Below, in pieces: positions 39,310-51,800 of a stretch of 64,000 bases of DNA (positions within the stretch are counted from its first letter, which is position 1; each line of letters starts with the position of its first letter). A program made the translations under genes and the position numbers. A model generated the notes under the pieces. That model worked only from the letters and a program-made list of their open reading frames with translations. It was not told the DNA's origin and did no database searches. This DNA is from Whitmania pigra (Eukaryota > Annelida > Clitellata > Hirudinida > Haemopidae): contig JAJTWR010000231.1 of assembly GCA_021613335.1 (NCBI GenBank), positions 1,497,501 to 1,561,500 on the forward strand, in the 5' to 3' direction.

Positions 39310-39790
39310 TTCTAGTTCATCATACAATCAGTTTTCTAGAGTTACATCTTATGACTTCCTCAGAGCAAATTACTACAACCTAAATCAATACCTGCACACA
39401 ACCAAGTGGAATGTTTTGTTTGAAAATTGTTTTAGCGTCGAAGACTGCTGGACAGAGTTCCGATACCAGATCGAGCAAGCATTCAAGGCTCACGTGCCTA
39501 GACTTCATCGTCGTAACAAATCTAAACAGTGGCATCCCCCATTCATTTACAGAATGCTGCGAACTAAATCTAAACTATGGAAAACCTGGAAGTGTGGGCA
39601 AAGCGTCGGGGACAAGATCTAATACTATAGTTTTGCGAAACCTGTCGCAATTCTATTATTGAGTACTACTCAACCCTTGAACTTAATCTGCTTCGGAGCA
39701 GAAACACAGGTAGATTCCACAGATACATCAGTAGAATGCTACAATCTCGTGTCAACGTATTAGTTTTAATAAAACGTTATTAGAGACTTT
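39310..39790 (+). mobile_element. LINE fragment: linker between endonuclease and reverse transcriptase
   Basis: Plus-strand frame SSSYNQFSRVTSYDFLRANY, NQYLHTTKWNVLFENCFSV, DCWTEFRYQIEQAFKAHVP and HPPFIYRMLRTKSKLWKTW. The pattern (D...L...L....W...F......D..W..F...I..A...HVP........P.W.......R.K..L.K.W) is that of jockey/CR1-type LINE ORF2 between endonuclease and RT. A frameshift near 39618 and the lack of RT show it is a dead fragment. Confidence 0.7.
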
Positions 39791-39913
39791 TTATTTGATT
39801 ATAGTCCTTTGCATAATGAAGTTTTTATTAAATCTAATAAAGTTTTATTAAAATTTTGGAATTACTTGACATCTGACATCAGCGATCGGGTGTTTAATGT
39901 TTACGCTTTGCCG

Positions 39914-39950
39914 AACCCTAACCCCTAACACTAGCCCTAACCCTAACCCT
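39914..39950. repeat. Interstitial telomere-like CCCTAA repeats
   Basis: AACCCTAACCCCTAACACTA then GCCCTAACCCTAACCCT: about six CCCTAA-type units, two slightly altered. TTAGGG is the telomere repeat of many animals. This is an isolated internal patch with unique sequence on both sides. Confidence 0.75.
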
Positions 39951-41549
39951 TGAGCGGATCCATTCGGAGACTTGTATAAGGCCAGCGGGGTGTTTACAAA
40001 TCGAGCCTAAAAATGCGGACCGATTTCCCCTAAAAAGGGATATCCCTAAAAATATTACGGATCAAAGATTTACTTATACCCATTTTAGGCGGAGCTTAAT
40101 TTGCTTTGGGGGGAGCTTTATTAAAGTGGATCATCTCATTAAAATGTGCGTAATAAACTATGCCGGTCCCAAACTCCCCATCCTGTTAACATCACCAATC
40201 CAACCAATGACAGAAGCCAGGAGGGCTTTTTCCCAAAAGAGTTCCTTGACCCCAAGCTACAAAATCTGCAGCTTAAAATTGATATTTCGGTTGAACAAAT
40301 AGTGACTTGATAAAACATCATCAGGTCTCTGAATCTAATTATTCCAAGCTGGAATTAAGAATTTCTGATAATGCAACCTCCTGAAAACTCATTTTAGATT
40401 GATTTTTAATGCCTCAAAACGTTTTCAACCAAATTTCAAACCATTCGAACCATTTTCTGATTTCCGAGTTGATCAAGGCAACGTCGGAGGAAAGAAAAAC
40501 AAAGGCTTCATTTGAACTGCAGCTTCATGATATGTTGGATTCTTTACAAGAGTTGGTGGTAGCACAACTGCAGGCAGAGGCACATTCATGAACAGAATAT
40601 TTGCACACTATTATCAAATGCAAACTTAACCATTAGAACAGCCAAAGCGATGCAACTAAAACACAAAATGTCCACACAAATGCAACATCGCAGAGATAAA
40701 GAATAGTCAATCTGGTGTCAACAAGTTAAATATAATGAAACCAAAAGATGAGGCACAGATAATCTATAAGAATGAATGAACATTGTCTTAAATAACAAGA
40801 CCATCACACAAATCATAATTTTAAAATTATTTGGAATGTTTTTGACCACTTTGTCTACATTGATCAATGCCTTCTGCTTATCAAAATATTCTCAAAATAA
40901 TTGTCAATGAAATCGGTGATATTAAAACCATTGAGTTGGATGCAAGTTGACTCGAGCAGTAGTTGGCCATAAAAAGTATTTTAAAAATATTGAGACCACT
41001 TAGGAATTGTTGAAAACAAATGAATGAAGTTTGTTAAGAGAGAGTTCATTGCAGCAGGAAAATAATAATTCAAATAAATCAATGGTCAGTTGTAAGCCCA
41101 ATGAATGGATATATTATACTATATACACTATATTACCATTATTAGTAATATTAACATTTTTGATAATATTGGATCACTATATTACTATTATTAATAATAT
41201 TAACATTATGGATAATATAACCTAAGGTGAATCTTCATGAAATAATGAGATTTTATGAAAATCGAAATGCATCTGCAGCTTGAAACAAATAAATAATAAT
41301 TATATTATTTAAATATTATTCACCAAAGATGATTCACCATAAAACAAAGTAACACTTTATAATTTTTGATATTCCAATAATAATACATTCACATAAACAA
41401 TTTCAATCATTATGACATTGAGATGACACATGGGTTCCCCACAACAAGAACACAAGAAACTTAAGATCAACAGCATCATGTCGACAAGACCATACAGGTG
41501 TCACATTAACACTGAAAAGGTTCGGCCACTGGAGCAAACAAGTACTTTC
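39951..41549. other. Downstream flank of the semaphorin gene; no other gene
   Basis: No domain-bearing frame. The part next to 41550 should be the semaphorin 3' UTR (minus strand). A 60-codon plus-strand frame at 40409-40591 is helical in make-up (KATSEERKTKASFELQLHDM) but isolated. Confidence 0.4.
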
Positions 41550-41597
41550 CTAATTGCTGTGGCAGCAGTTCTTCAGGCAGTCTGTGTTGGAACATTG
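41550..41597 (-). CDS. Semaphorin coding exon p (last)
   Basis: Acceptor CATCTTCGTAG, stop TAG at 41550-41552. Codes QCSNTDCLKNCCHSN. The Gln-Cys start right after the tail exon fits class 2 endings. The plus-strand frame at 41430-41621 is its shadow. Confidence 0.75.
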   Translation of the reverse strand, partial: QCSNTDCLKNCCHSN

Positions 41598-42841
41598 CTA
41601 CGAAGATGTGAAAAGAAGTGAACGAGGTGGAGGTTTAAGCAAAAGTGTGTGGAGTGCGGTGATCACATTTATGAGTGCGGTGATCACATTTAACACGTTT
41701 AACGAGCAGAATGCAAACAACTTTGTTTAGATCACAAATAAACTTGTAAAAGGAAATTAATATTGTTGCAAACATTTCAATCATTATCATCACCTGAGAT
41801 TTCCAAGTTTGAAAGCTTGTTGCATATTCTTCATAGCTTCTGCACCAATTATTGAATTCTCTTCTCCATGTGGCTTCAAAACCTCCTTCGATGGTGCAAT
41901 ATTCTGAGACGTGTTTAATGATATCGAACATTTAAAATTTGCAAACAATTTCTTTCAACATATACACTCTTACTTGCAACGTTGACTGTGGTCCTGGCAA
42001 TAACCTTTAGACTCAATGCATCCCTGCATTCGTAGATGCCTGAGAAATTGTGTGTTGAATTAAGAAAATAGAGCTTGAAATCTCTTCCACCAACCACCCT
42101 CATGTTCTTGCCAACTGCATATTCTTCTTCTTCTTCTTCGTCATCATCATCTGACGTTTGAAACAGCAATTGATTGTTGTAGTACCAAACGGGATGAGAT
42201 CCTTCGTCAGGAGAGCAGACAGAGTCGCAGGTTACGACAACATTCGTACCGGAGACAGCAAAAATCTCCTTCTGACTTCTGTCTGAGCCTTAATAAATGC
42301 ATGTGGCTACTTAAAATATCGACTAACAAATATTTAAAACCATGTTTAAACAGCTCGTTGTTAATTGTATTCACAATTAATTCATGAATTCAAAACTTAA
42401 AATGACAAAAAAATGACATAAAACAATTATAACACTTACTGCAATTTGTTTCAGCAAGGCAGAAATTGAGTGGCGAATCGACTTCAGGATTGCTTAAGTA
42501 GTTCCTTAAAAATGGAAGGTTGTTGCAATTTATCAGTTGTAATGAAGCCGCATGAGCAATCGATGGAATAAAAGGTAGAGAATATTCAAAAGCCGACAAC
42601 AAAGATCCAAACACCGACCCAGCATATCCACGCTCCACATCCACCAAGGAGCTACATTTCCCCTTCTTTACCAGCCATGCACACTGAGGATCAACTGCGC
42701 AAGTCGTGCACTTCACGTGCCCTGAACACATGTCAGAGCTCAATTGAACCACTGATTTCTCCATGACAGCATATATGAAGAATTTCTAAATGAATTCATT
42801 TATTTTATATACATATTAGAAATGAAAGTACAAAAAATATT

Positions 42842-42885
<44 letters not shown>

Positions 42886-45800
42886 GTCACAACATCCCAT
42901 AATGTAAGCAGTCACTTTCATTTGTTTCCAGCTAGCACAGTTGTTTAAAACTATTTGAACAATTTATTATTTGTAAATGCACCTGACTTTTATTAATTGT
43001 TAACTTAGATTAATTAATTCACTTATAATGAATACAACGAATATTTGCCTACCCCACTTATGTTAACCATCTTAAGATCATGGAGCTCAGAGATTTGGTT
43101 CTTATGCTTGAATAACTTGACCGTTGCAATTCTTCTCATGGTAGGAATGCCCTGCTTGTGCCACACAAATATTTTTGTCAGGAATCCTTTCTCATTTGCT
43201 AAAATTGTTTTTGTAATTTTAAACATTTTAAAAGAATTTTAATACATTTAAATATGTAAACGTGCATGATCTTAATGCATTAAAAATATATTTATAACGC
43301 AAAGATTCCTTTAATGTTGAGTCCTTGGAAGTGTAATGTTAAAAATGTGTTCAACAATTAATTATAAGATAAAACGTGGATTCACGTGAATACATCCAGT
43401 ATATGAAATTCTGGGCTCCCAAAGGTCGAACGAGGAATTTGGTGAAGAAGATGTTGGTGGTTGTGTCTGCACCAATGTCAAGTGGTCTACTCGCCAGGTT
43501 GTAGTCCAAGTTGTATTTTAACTGACCAACCAGCAATTTGTTTCCATAATTGCACTGATAATTCACAGAACAAAACCATCCATTATATAACATTATATAT
43601 CATTACATATCATTATATCATCATATATCGCTATAATGAATAGTTGCTATTTGTGATTTTATTATTTTACTATGTGATGTTTATTTTCTTAAAACAGTTA
43701 ATAAATGAAAAAAATGAAAATTAATCATATCAACATATTACAAGGATAGTAAATAAGATACACAATAAAATATATAGTTAATGTATCATTGATGAAGTTT
43801 TGTGTCCTGCCTTACTGCATATTGTCGAATCTAATTGGGGCTGATGGTTCAAATAATCAAATAATTTGGACATTGACAAAGATTTCTAAAAAAATTACAA
43901 TTACAAAGGGTCCTACCAAAAGAAGCAAAAAATATTTATTTTCAGAAATCGGCAACAAATTGAAAATATCATGCTGCATTAATTGGCTTTAAAACCCCTT
44001 TTAAGGGGCAGGGAACATGACACCGTAAAGTCCACCCTATTTTACTGTAACATTCACCGGTAATCACCGGTTTCATAAAATAAATCATCACAACCAAATA
44101 ATCTCACCAAAATTATCCTACAATAAATTATCATCCCTGCAAGATGATGTGGATGCAATGATTTCAATTATTTTTCAACCAACAAAATCTTAAAAAAAAA
44201 CAAAAAAATTCACTGAAGTCGGTCCAGGTTGAGGTGGTAAATTGGTTGTTATTGCGCTCCAGCAGCCGGATGAGTTCTTACCTGAAGTGATTAATTTGTA
44301 TTGACAAGATAGTTCATTTTGTTCAGTTATTAATTAGATTAATAATAATTTGTAATTGTAATTTCATTTATATAGCGCCATATAGCACTCCTTACCAAGG
44401 GCGCTGGCAGCAGTGCAGGCCGGGTTTTGAACACGACACATTACGACTGTTGCCATTACTGCTGCATGCAGGCACGTAAACCATGCGGCTTACCCGCACA
44501 CCCCATAATAATAAAAAATAATAATAAAAACAACGTGTTCATTCATAAAGTGCCATAAACTCTCGAGGTAAAAGAGGCTGCACCAATCAGAGGTCTGCAT
44601 TTTGCATATTGCTCCATGTCTGAAAGGTGAAGAACTTAAAGAACTTTACTTTAAACTTTTTCCCACTGGATTAGAGATGTTGTTGGGGAAGTGAATTGTA
44701 TTATTAATAACCAGGGCCATATTTAGGGGGGTTTGAACGTTGTGGTTTGAACCAGTATACCCCCACAAAATATTTGAAAGTGAAAAAATTAAATGTAGGT
44801 CCTCAAACAATTTCTAAACAGAATTGATGTAGGACAAGTAAATAATTGAGTAAAAAAAAGTAATTGATTAGGTTTTACATGAACTACTGTTTCTTTTTAA
44901 AAATAAAAACTAGCATGAACCTATACAAATAAAATATTCAATTCCCCCAAAATCAATTTCAACTGGGAAAAGAGATGATGGTGAGTTCAGAGATGAACAG
45001 GACTGTTATTTTTTAAGATGAAAATAAATTGAATTGGATTGTCCAGGTGGATAAATATTATTGGCACGATGTCAGAGGACCCCAAAAATATTTGTTTTGA
45101 GGAATTTCGGAGATGGCCTGACCCGACCTTTCCTCTTGTGGTTCATCTGAACTTGTCTTATCGGAGAGGAATAAGAACTCCTAAAATATCTTGAAACATT
45201 AGACTATTATCTCTTTCCGCTGCGTGACAAATGATGATGCAGCATCCAATGACAATGCTACAGACATCAAGACTGACAAAAACTTTTCTTCAGCAGAGGA
45301 ATTTGAAGGTTCTGAAGTGGCTGGCTCACTCCACAGACTTGAACCCCATTGAAAACATGTGGGCACTATTGCTTGTTTGTAAAGTAAATTATTACATAAA
45401 TTATGGGTGTGTAGGTACACTTCAATGAGAAGCAATATTTCAGTGTTCAGGAACTGAAAGATGCTTGGAATAAGGGCTGGAAGAAGCTGGATGAAAAGAG
45501 CTTGAAAACTTTCTTGGACTCGGGAACATCATCTGGGCAATAACCCTCTCCCATTTTAGACTAGATGCAAACAAAGTCATCTCCCCTCCTCATGTTGAGT
45601 TTCTGAGACAACACATTAAAACTGTTACCCTTACTGCCACATGGTCAATAAATGCAAATTAAACATGATCAAATAAGAATAATAAAAATAAAAATAACAA
45701 ATTAGAGTTAATAATAAATCGATAACAAAAACGATTACAATATCTTTGTGATGCACAATAACCGGATCACCTAATAACTCGGATCGAGAAACGATGGCAT

Positions 45801-48800
45801 CAATTGATCTTCTATCAACCAAACAAACTGCTGATGCATCTCTTCTGTATAAGTTAAATTCATTTAGAAATTTTATAAAATTAAATTCTTGAGAAATCAT
45901 AAAAACAATCATAAGATAAGAAATCCTAAAATCAAATGAACTTTGATCCAACACAATTTGGGAGCAAAGGTTATTGTTGATCGCTTTATTGGTAAATATT
46001 GCTTTAAACTAAAGAATTTATCATTAAATCATACAAAAGCAGATCGTCAGTTTATTTTTGTAAATAAAAACATACTGCAGTGTTGAAGACAGCAAATGGA
46101 ATTTATCTGCAACCTCATCAAAGAAGACATCAGCTGTAAATGGACATTTCACTATTATTAAATAAATAACATGACAAACTAGTTGTATTAATACAATTAA
46201 GCTTAAGTAAAAAGCTGTCACTGACAACAATAATACAAAGGAGGTTCTTGAAAATTCAAGTCTTTACAAAGTTAATTTATGCATTCTCTATAATTTATTT
46301 AAGAGTGTTTAATTTTGAGAATTCATTTAGTTTTATTAATGTGTTTATTTACTTCTCTTATAGCTAAAAAGATTGTATTATTGATGATAAACAAAGAATA
46401 TCATAAACATATTTTAAATTAACAAACTTCGAAGTAAAATAAGTTGATTTAATAATGAACAACTGAAAAATTGAAAGACAAGTTGACTCACTGACAATGT
46501 TGTAGAAAACATCATCTGGCCTCACTGTACTCTTGCAGAAGACCCTCACTTTGACATAAGTCGTAAGGCGTCCCGTGTTCATCAAGTTACCGGGTTCAGT
46601 CTAATGGTTAATTAAATTAATTAATTACGGTTAAACCCAATAGTTAATTAAAGTAATTAAGGCTCAGTCTAATAGTTAATCAAGTTGATTAATTAATCAA
46701 TAATTACTTGAACTAATTACTACAACAAACACTGCTGAGCTGGATTAAGGACTATTAGAAGTCATGCAAGACTTATCCAGCAAATAAGGAAAGCTTCTGA
46801 CATAAATATTTACTAAATATTACAAGTTTCGATAACTATAATAAATTACATAAAGCATCTTTGCTTTCCATAATTGTTTGTAGATAATCCACCAGTAATA
46901 CATGTTACTGCCACAATATGTATGATATAAACAAATAAACAAATAAAATCTTGGTTGCAATACCACTGCATTCCACTTAGTCATAAACTTCTTAAGTCTA
47001 TTAAGTGTGCCAAATTGCTTGCTTAACCATGGGATGACCTGGCAATTGCTTACTTCAATATGATGGTGAAGATCAATGATTATGATTCACTTGGAAACTA
47101 TTGGATTGCACAGTGTTTACAAAGTTATATTGTTTGTGCATTTCAACAGATGTAGTATGCCTCAACAATTAGAATTATGAACAACATAAATATAACATCT
47201 TTTTACTGTTAAGAAAGATGGAATAAATTGATTCATTCGTTTTCTTACAATTAACAATGCCTTCAAGTAGTTAGTTTGTATGAGGATCAGACCGTAGCCA
47301 AAGCATGTTTCCCCTTGAGGTTGACCCTCGAGTTATTTAATTATAGATTCTTTTGCAGCTCTAATGTTCGTGTTTAAAGTATTTTACTGAGCAAAATTTT
47401 TCTAAAAAATCAGACGATCAAAAAATCCATCTCTCACTTTACAAATCCTACCAATCCTGGTGTAGAAGATCTTCTCAGCTCCAAAGAATAATTCTTCCTC
47501 AGGTACCTCGTTCAGGAAAACATAAACAAATTCATCCACTTCCACTGAGGCAACATACCTGATTTCTAAGAATAAAACAACTTGTTCATAATAACATAAA
47601 TTAATGATTGATATATTAATCTTTGATTGGCTTATTTATAAATTAAAGATTTGTTAAATAATATCATAAAAAGGATTCTTCTGATGGAGTTATAAGCATT
47701 AAAATTGAAGCTGAACCACAAAATCAAGGCATCACCTTGTTTTGCAATGACTTATTAACACATCAGACTTTTAGTGATTAATGGTGGTGCATGATGAGAA
47801 CTAATTCATGACAAGTGTACGTGCAATCATTAATCATCCATTTTTGTCTGATTAAGTCAAAGCTATGCATGCCAACATCAGAAAGTGCCACATCATTGAT
47901 TGCTGAGAATATGCTTTTAAAAATTAATTTGTTACTAATATGAAATTGCTACTTGTTAATGTTTCATAGATGTTTGATTATAATTTTACCTCCACAAGTA
48001 TTACATTTTATATATCTTCTCTTAGTATTTGTGGGTCTCATCATTTCGATTTGACGACAAAATGTTATTACATCCAAATGGTATAATAGCACTGACGGTG
48101 CCATTTTAAAACTCACCTGTTTCTTGTTCTTTCGAGAGGATTTCATTTGAGATTTCCATCCCATCACCAAGAACATACTTGCCAAAGTACCATTTGTAAT
48201 TCTCTCTTATCGGTAAACCGCTGAATATGGAAAGAACACTCTCTGTAAAAATAAAAGTAAATTTTTAATTGATTTAATATTGCATGGTTACTTATTACTC
48301 ATTTTCATTCATTCATCAATTATTTGACAAATCAACCATAAAATGACTTGTGAATTTTAAAATTATATTTTCCAACTCTAAAAGTAATAATTATTTTATC
48401 ATAATAATTACAACTACTAACTATTATAAGGACACTCATGAACTAATGTTAACAATGTGAAAACCAAACAAAGAAAATAAAAATAAATATAATTATGTAA
48501 TAAATATAAAAATCTATCAATAAACTGATAAATCATATGAATCTGTTTAATGATATGAAAAGCAAACAGGAGACCTCCGAATGTTCTCGAAATATTATTT
48601 TAGAATTCCACAAATTCTTTACATGGGGCAGTGTACAACTGAGTATTAACTAATTTTGCCTATCATTATTTTGCTTTGTTTTTAGTTACCAGTTACACCA
48701 GTTATCAGTCTGACGGAGGAAGCTTAAAGTTCATCATTTCTTTTGAAATCAATAATTGAAGCATAATTTCAATGAAGTGAAAAGGAATAATAATAATAAT

Positions 48801-48812
48801 AACAATAATAAT

Positions 48813-48850
<38 letters not shown>

Positions 48851-51800
48851 CCTGAACACGTATTGGTAATTATTAATAAAAGCATCGTACATAAACATAC
48901 CGATAAAGATGGATGTGAAAGTTGAAAATGGAATTCCTGAACATTTTCCTACGGCATCTTTCGCTGCAGACATGTTCGTAACTTGCATGCTTAAAGGCTG
49001 CAATGATTGATATGTTATCAACGTTACAGCAAAACAGTTATTTTTTATTTCATTCTACTTACGTCGACGACAAATTCTCGCGGACTTCCAAACCCTGACG
49101 TGCAAACGTAAAGAGCGTCTCCTGTTGATCTCCAGTACACCATCTGGACAACATTTCGGCACATTCCCTCCGATCTCTGTTAAGAGATCAATGATGACGA
49201 CGATGATGACGATGATGATGATGATGATGACAGTGACAAATGTTCCAATTAATGACGGTAGTTACTACAACGATAGATGGCCCAGTTAGTTAATAATAGT
49301 GAATAGTAAAAGATCTTAACTCAGCATTATTTGTTGTACTTTTTAGGATCCACCCATAAATTGTTTTAAAACTTGACACAAAAATTCCATTTGATATTTT
49401 AGAAAACATCATCATCATCATCATCTTCTTCGAAACCATCAGCTGAAAGATTTCCAAATTCTCAGAAATGCTTTTCAATCAGAATAAATGAGACTAAAAA
49501 ATAGAAGGCAGGTCACGCTCGTCTTTCAATGAGCTCTCGAAGAGTTCTAATAATCTTAATTGAAACGAAAACACACAAGTGGAACTCATGAGAGAAAGAA
49601 ACTCTTGCAGACGAGGCAAACCACTTCCACTTGCGGTGGTTCAGACTAAAAGCCACGCACCGGAGGAGGCTCTGGATCAGAGGCAGATGGAAAGGGCTGA
49701 AGAGACGTTTAAAATTGCAACAGTGCTGTGAACGGAAGAAGGAACAAGATTAGTATAAATGGTGAGAATCAGAAAAAGTGATAATCAAAAGGAGGAGGCA
49801 ATCATAATAGGACTACGAAGCCACTGCAACCAGTGCAATCTCAGACCTCAAATATCTGTCAAATAACTTTTACTTACTTTTGATATAATGTAACGTTCAT
49901 GTGAAACTGGACTCGCATTGTTAATCGCTCTAATCATCATTAAACCAGTGCACCAAATATAATGACCCCACGTAAGATTTGATGTGGACAATGATTTATG
50001 GCTATGATTACGATTACGATTGTGATTATGATTATGATTCCGATTGTGATTACGATTATGATTATGATTGTGATTACGATTATGATTACGATTGTGATTA
50101 CGATTATGATTATGATTATGATTGTGATTACGATTATGATGATGGTTTAAAGAGGTGCGATAACTACAAGTGGTGACATACTTTTTTGGTTTGCGCTTCA
50201 CAAGCAGCAAGCAATTCACCGTCTTTGAAATCCGAATAACTCGTTAAATTCACTCTATTCTTCAACTGCAAACGAAAAAGAACAATTATTAATATTTATA
50301 ATTTTATCGAATTATGTTATCGTTCATAATATCTTATCGGTTGTTGTTGTTAAAGAAGAAGTACATAATGATATTTGAACGTGGTGGTTTTAATTGGACA
50401 AGTTTCATTGTTGTTTTGTCATCATCATCATCATCACCATCACCAACATTATCATTATCATCATTATTATTATTATTGTTACTATTGTCATTACTACTAG
50501 TGAAACATTTTAATCAGTCTTCTAACACTTTCTAAAACCATCATCTTAATATTTAAAGTCCTCAAACGGGTCAGGGATCACCCAAGGACCATAATATGAA
50601 TATTTTGAATTCGAATAGAAAGATTAAAATGATTAAATAAATATTCTAAATATTGTCATGGAATATTGAAAGTGTTCTCTGTGCGTTATCTTCGGCCCTT
50701 TCTTCCGTGTTTTCCCCTGGCAGTTCTGAATAATGTGGCCCAGAGATTCCACCTCTTCACAGCCGGCATCGCGTCGTGATGGCCATCGGATTCTTTCTTG
50801 CCGATCGCAGCTTGTTGTGAAGGACCGCAGCACGAACCCTTACGCATTGCAGGAACTTCTGGGTTGGCATCCTGTCAACACCATCAACCAGCCATTCGCC
50901 GTATCCATCTACTGTATGATACAGTTGATCCGCTTTTTCTTTTTGCGACCTCGGGTAGGTCGAACATTTCTCGCTTTGCTCCTTCTCATCATGAACCCCA
51001 ATCCGTACATCAGGCACTCACTGTCTGTCAGATTTTGCTTTGTCTGTCCATCGTCTGTTCCCTGAAAATCCGGAATGTGATTGATCAATGTTTTGGTCTG
51101 ATTACGTGATTCTATCTAATAAGAAGTCGTTGTAGAAGGTTCGGTGCTGCTGTTTATTTCTAACCTTCCTGATACTCTTCACCGACAAGCTTGGCAAATG
51201 ATGATGTAGAGACAAGTTTGATCGTTTCTTTTCATATGATTTCAACATCCATTCTGCCTCCGCTATATGAGTCCATACGACAGTGTCCTGTGGGGGAGGA
51301 ATCACACTAACAAGGGCATCGTTTGTAAAGTCAGCAATATCTTCTGTAACGTCATTCTTTTCCCATTCTCGTTGATTCTGAAGTATTTTTCTGTAAACTT
51401 CTTGTCTTCTCTGACACTGTACAGCCTCCAATGTGCGGTGTTGAAATCTCTTGTGAGTCTTCACATTTATATTCTTACAACCATTTTCCAACAGGTCCAG
51501 TTCAATTTCTGCCATCATATTGGATTCCTCTGTTGACCACAAACATTTTGAATAACTTTTTCCGAATCTTTCTTTATGGTATTGGACGGGATGTTTTTGG
51601 TTACCACCACCACCACCACCACCACCACCACCACCACCACCACCACCACCACCACCACCACCACCACCACCACCACCACCATCACCACCACCACCACACC
51701 ACCACCACCACCACCACCACCACCACCACCACCACCACCACCACCACCACCACCACCACCACCACCACCACCACCACCACCACCACCACCACCACCACCA

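Noticed and set aside
41430..41621. Plus-strand 63-codon frame with a hydrophobic stretch
   Set aside because: Overlaps and opposes the last semaphorin exon, which is supported by phase and family.
43789..43992. 67-codon plus-strand frame inside a semaphorin intron
   Set aside because: Short, no domain, antisense to the gene, no splice evidence.
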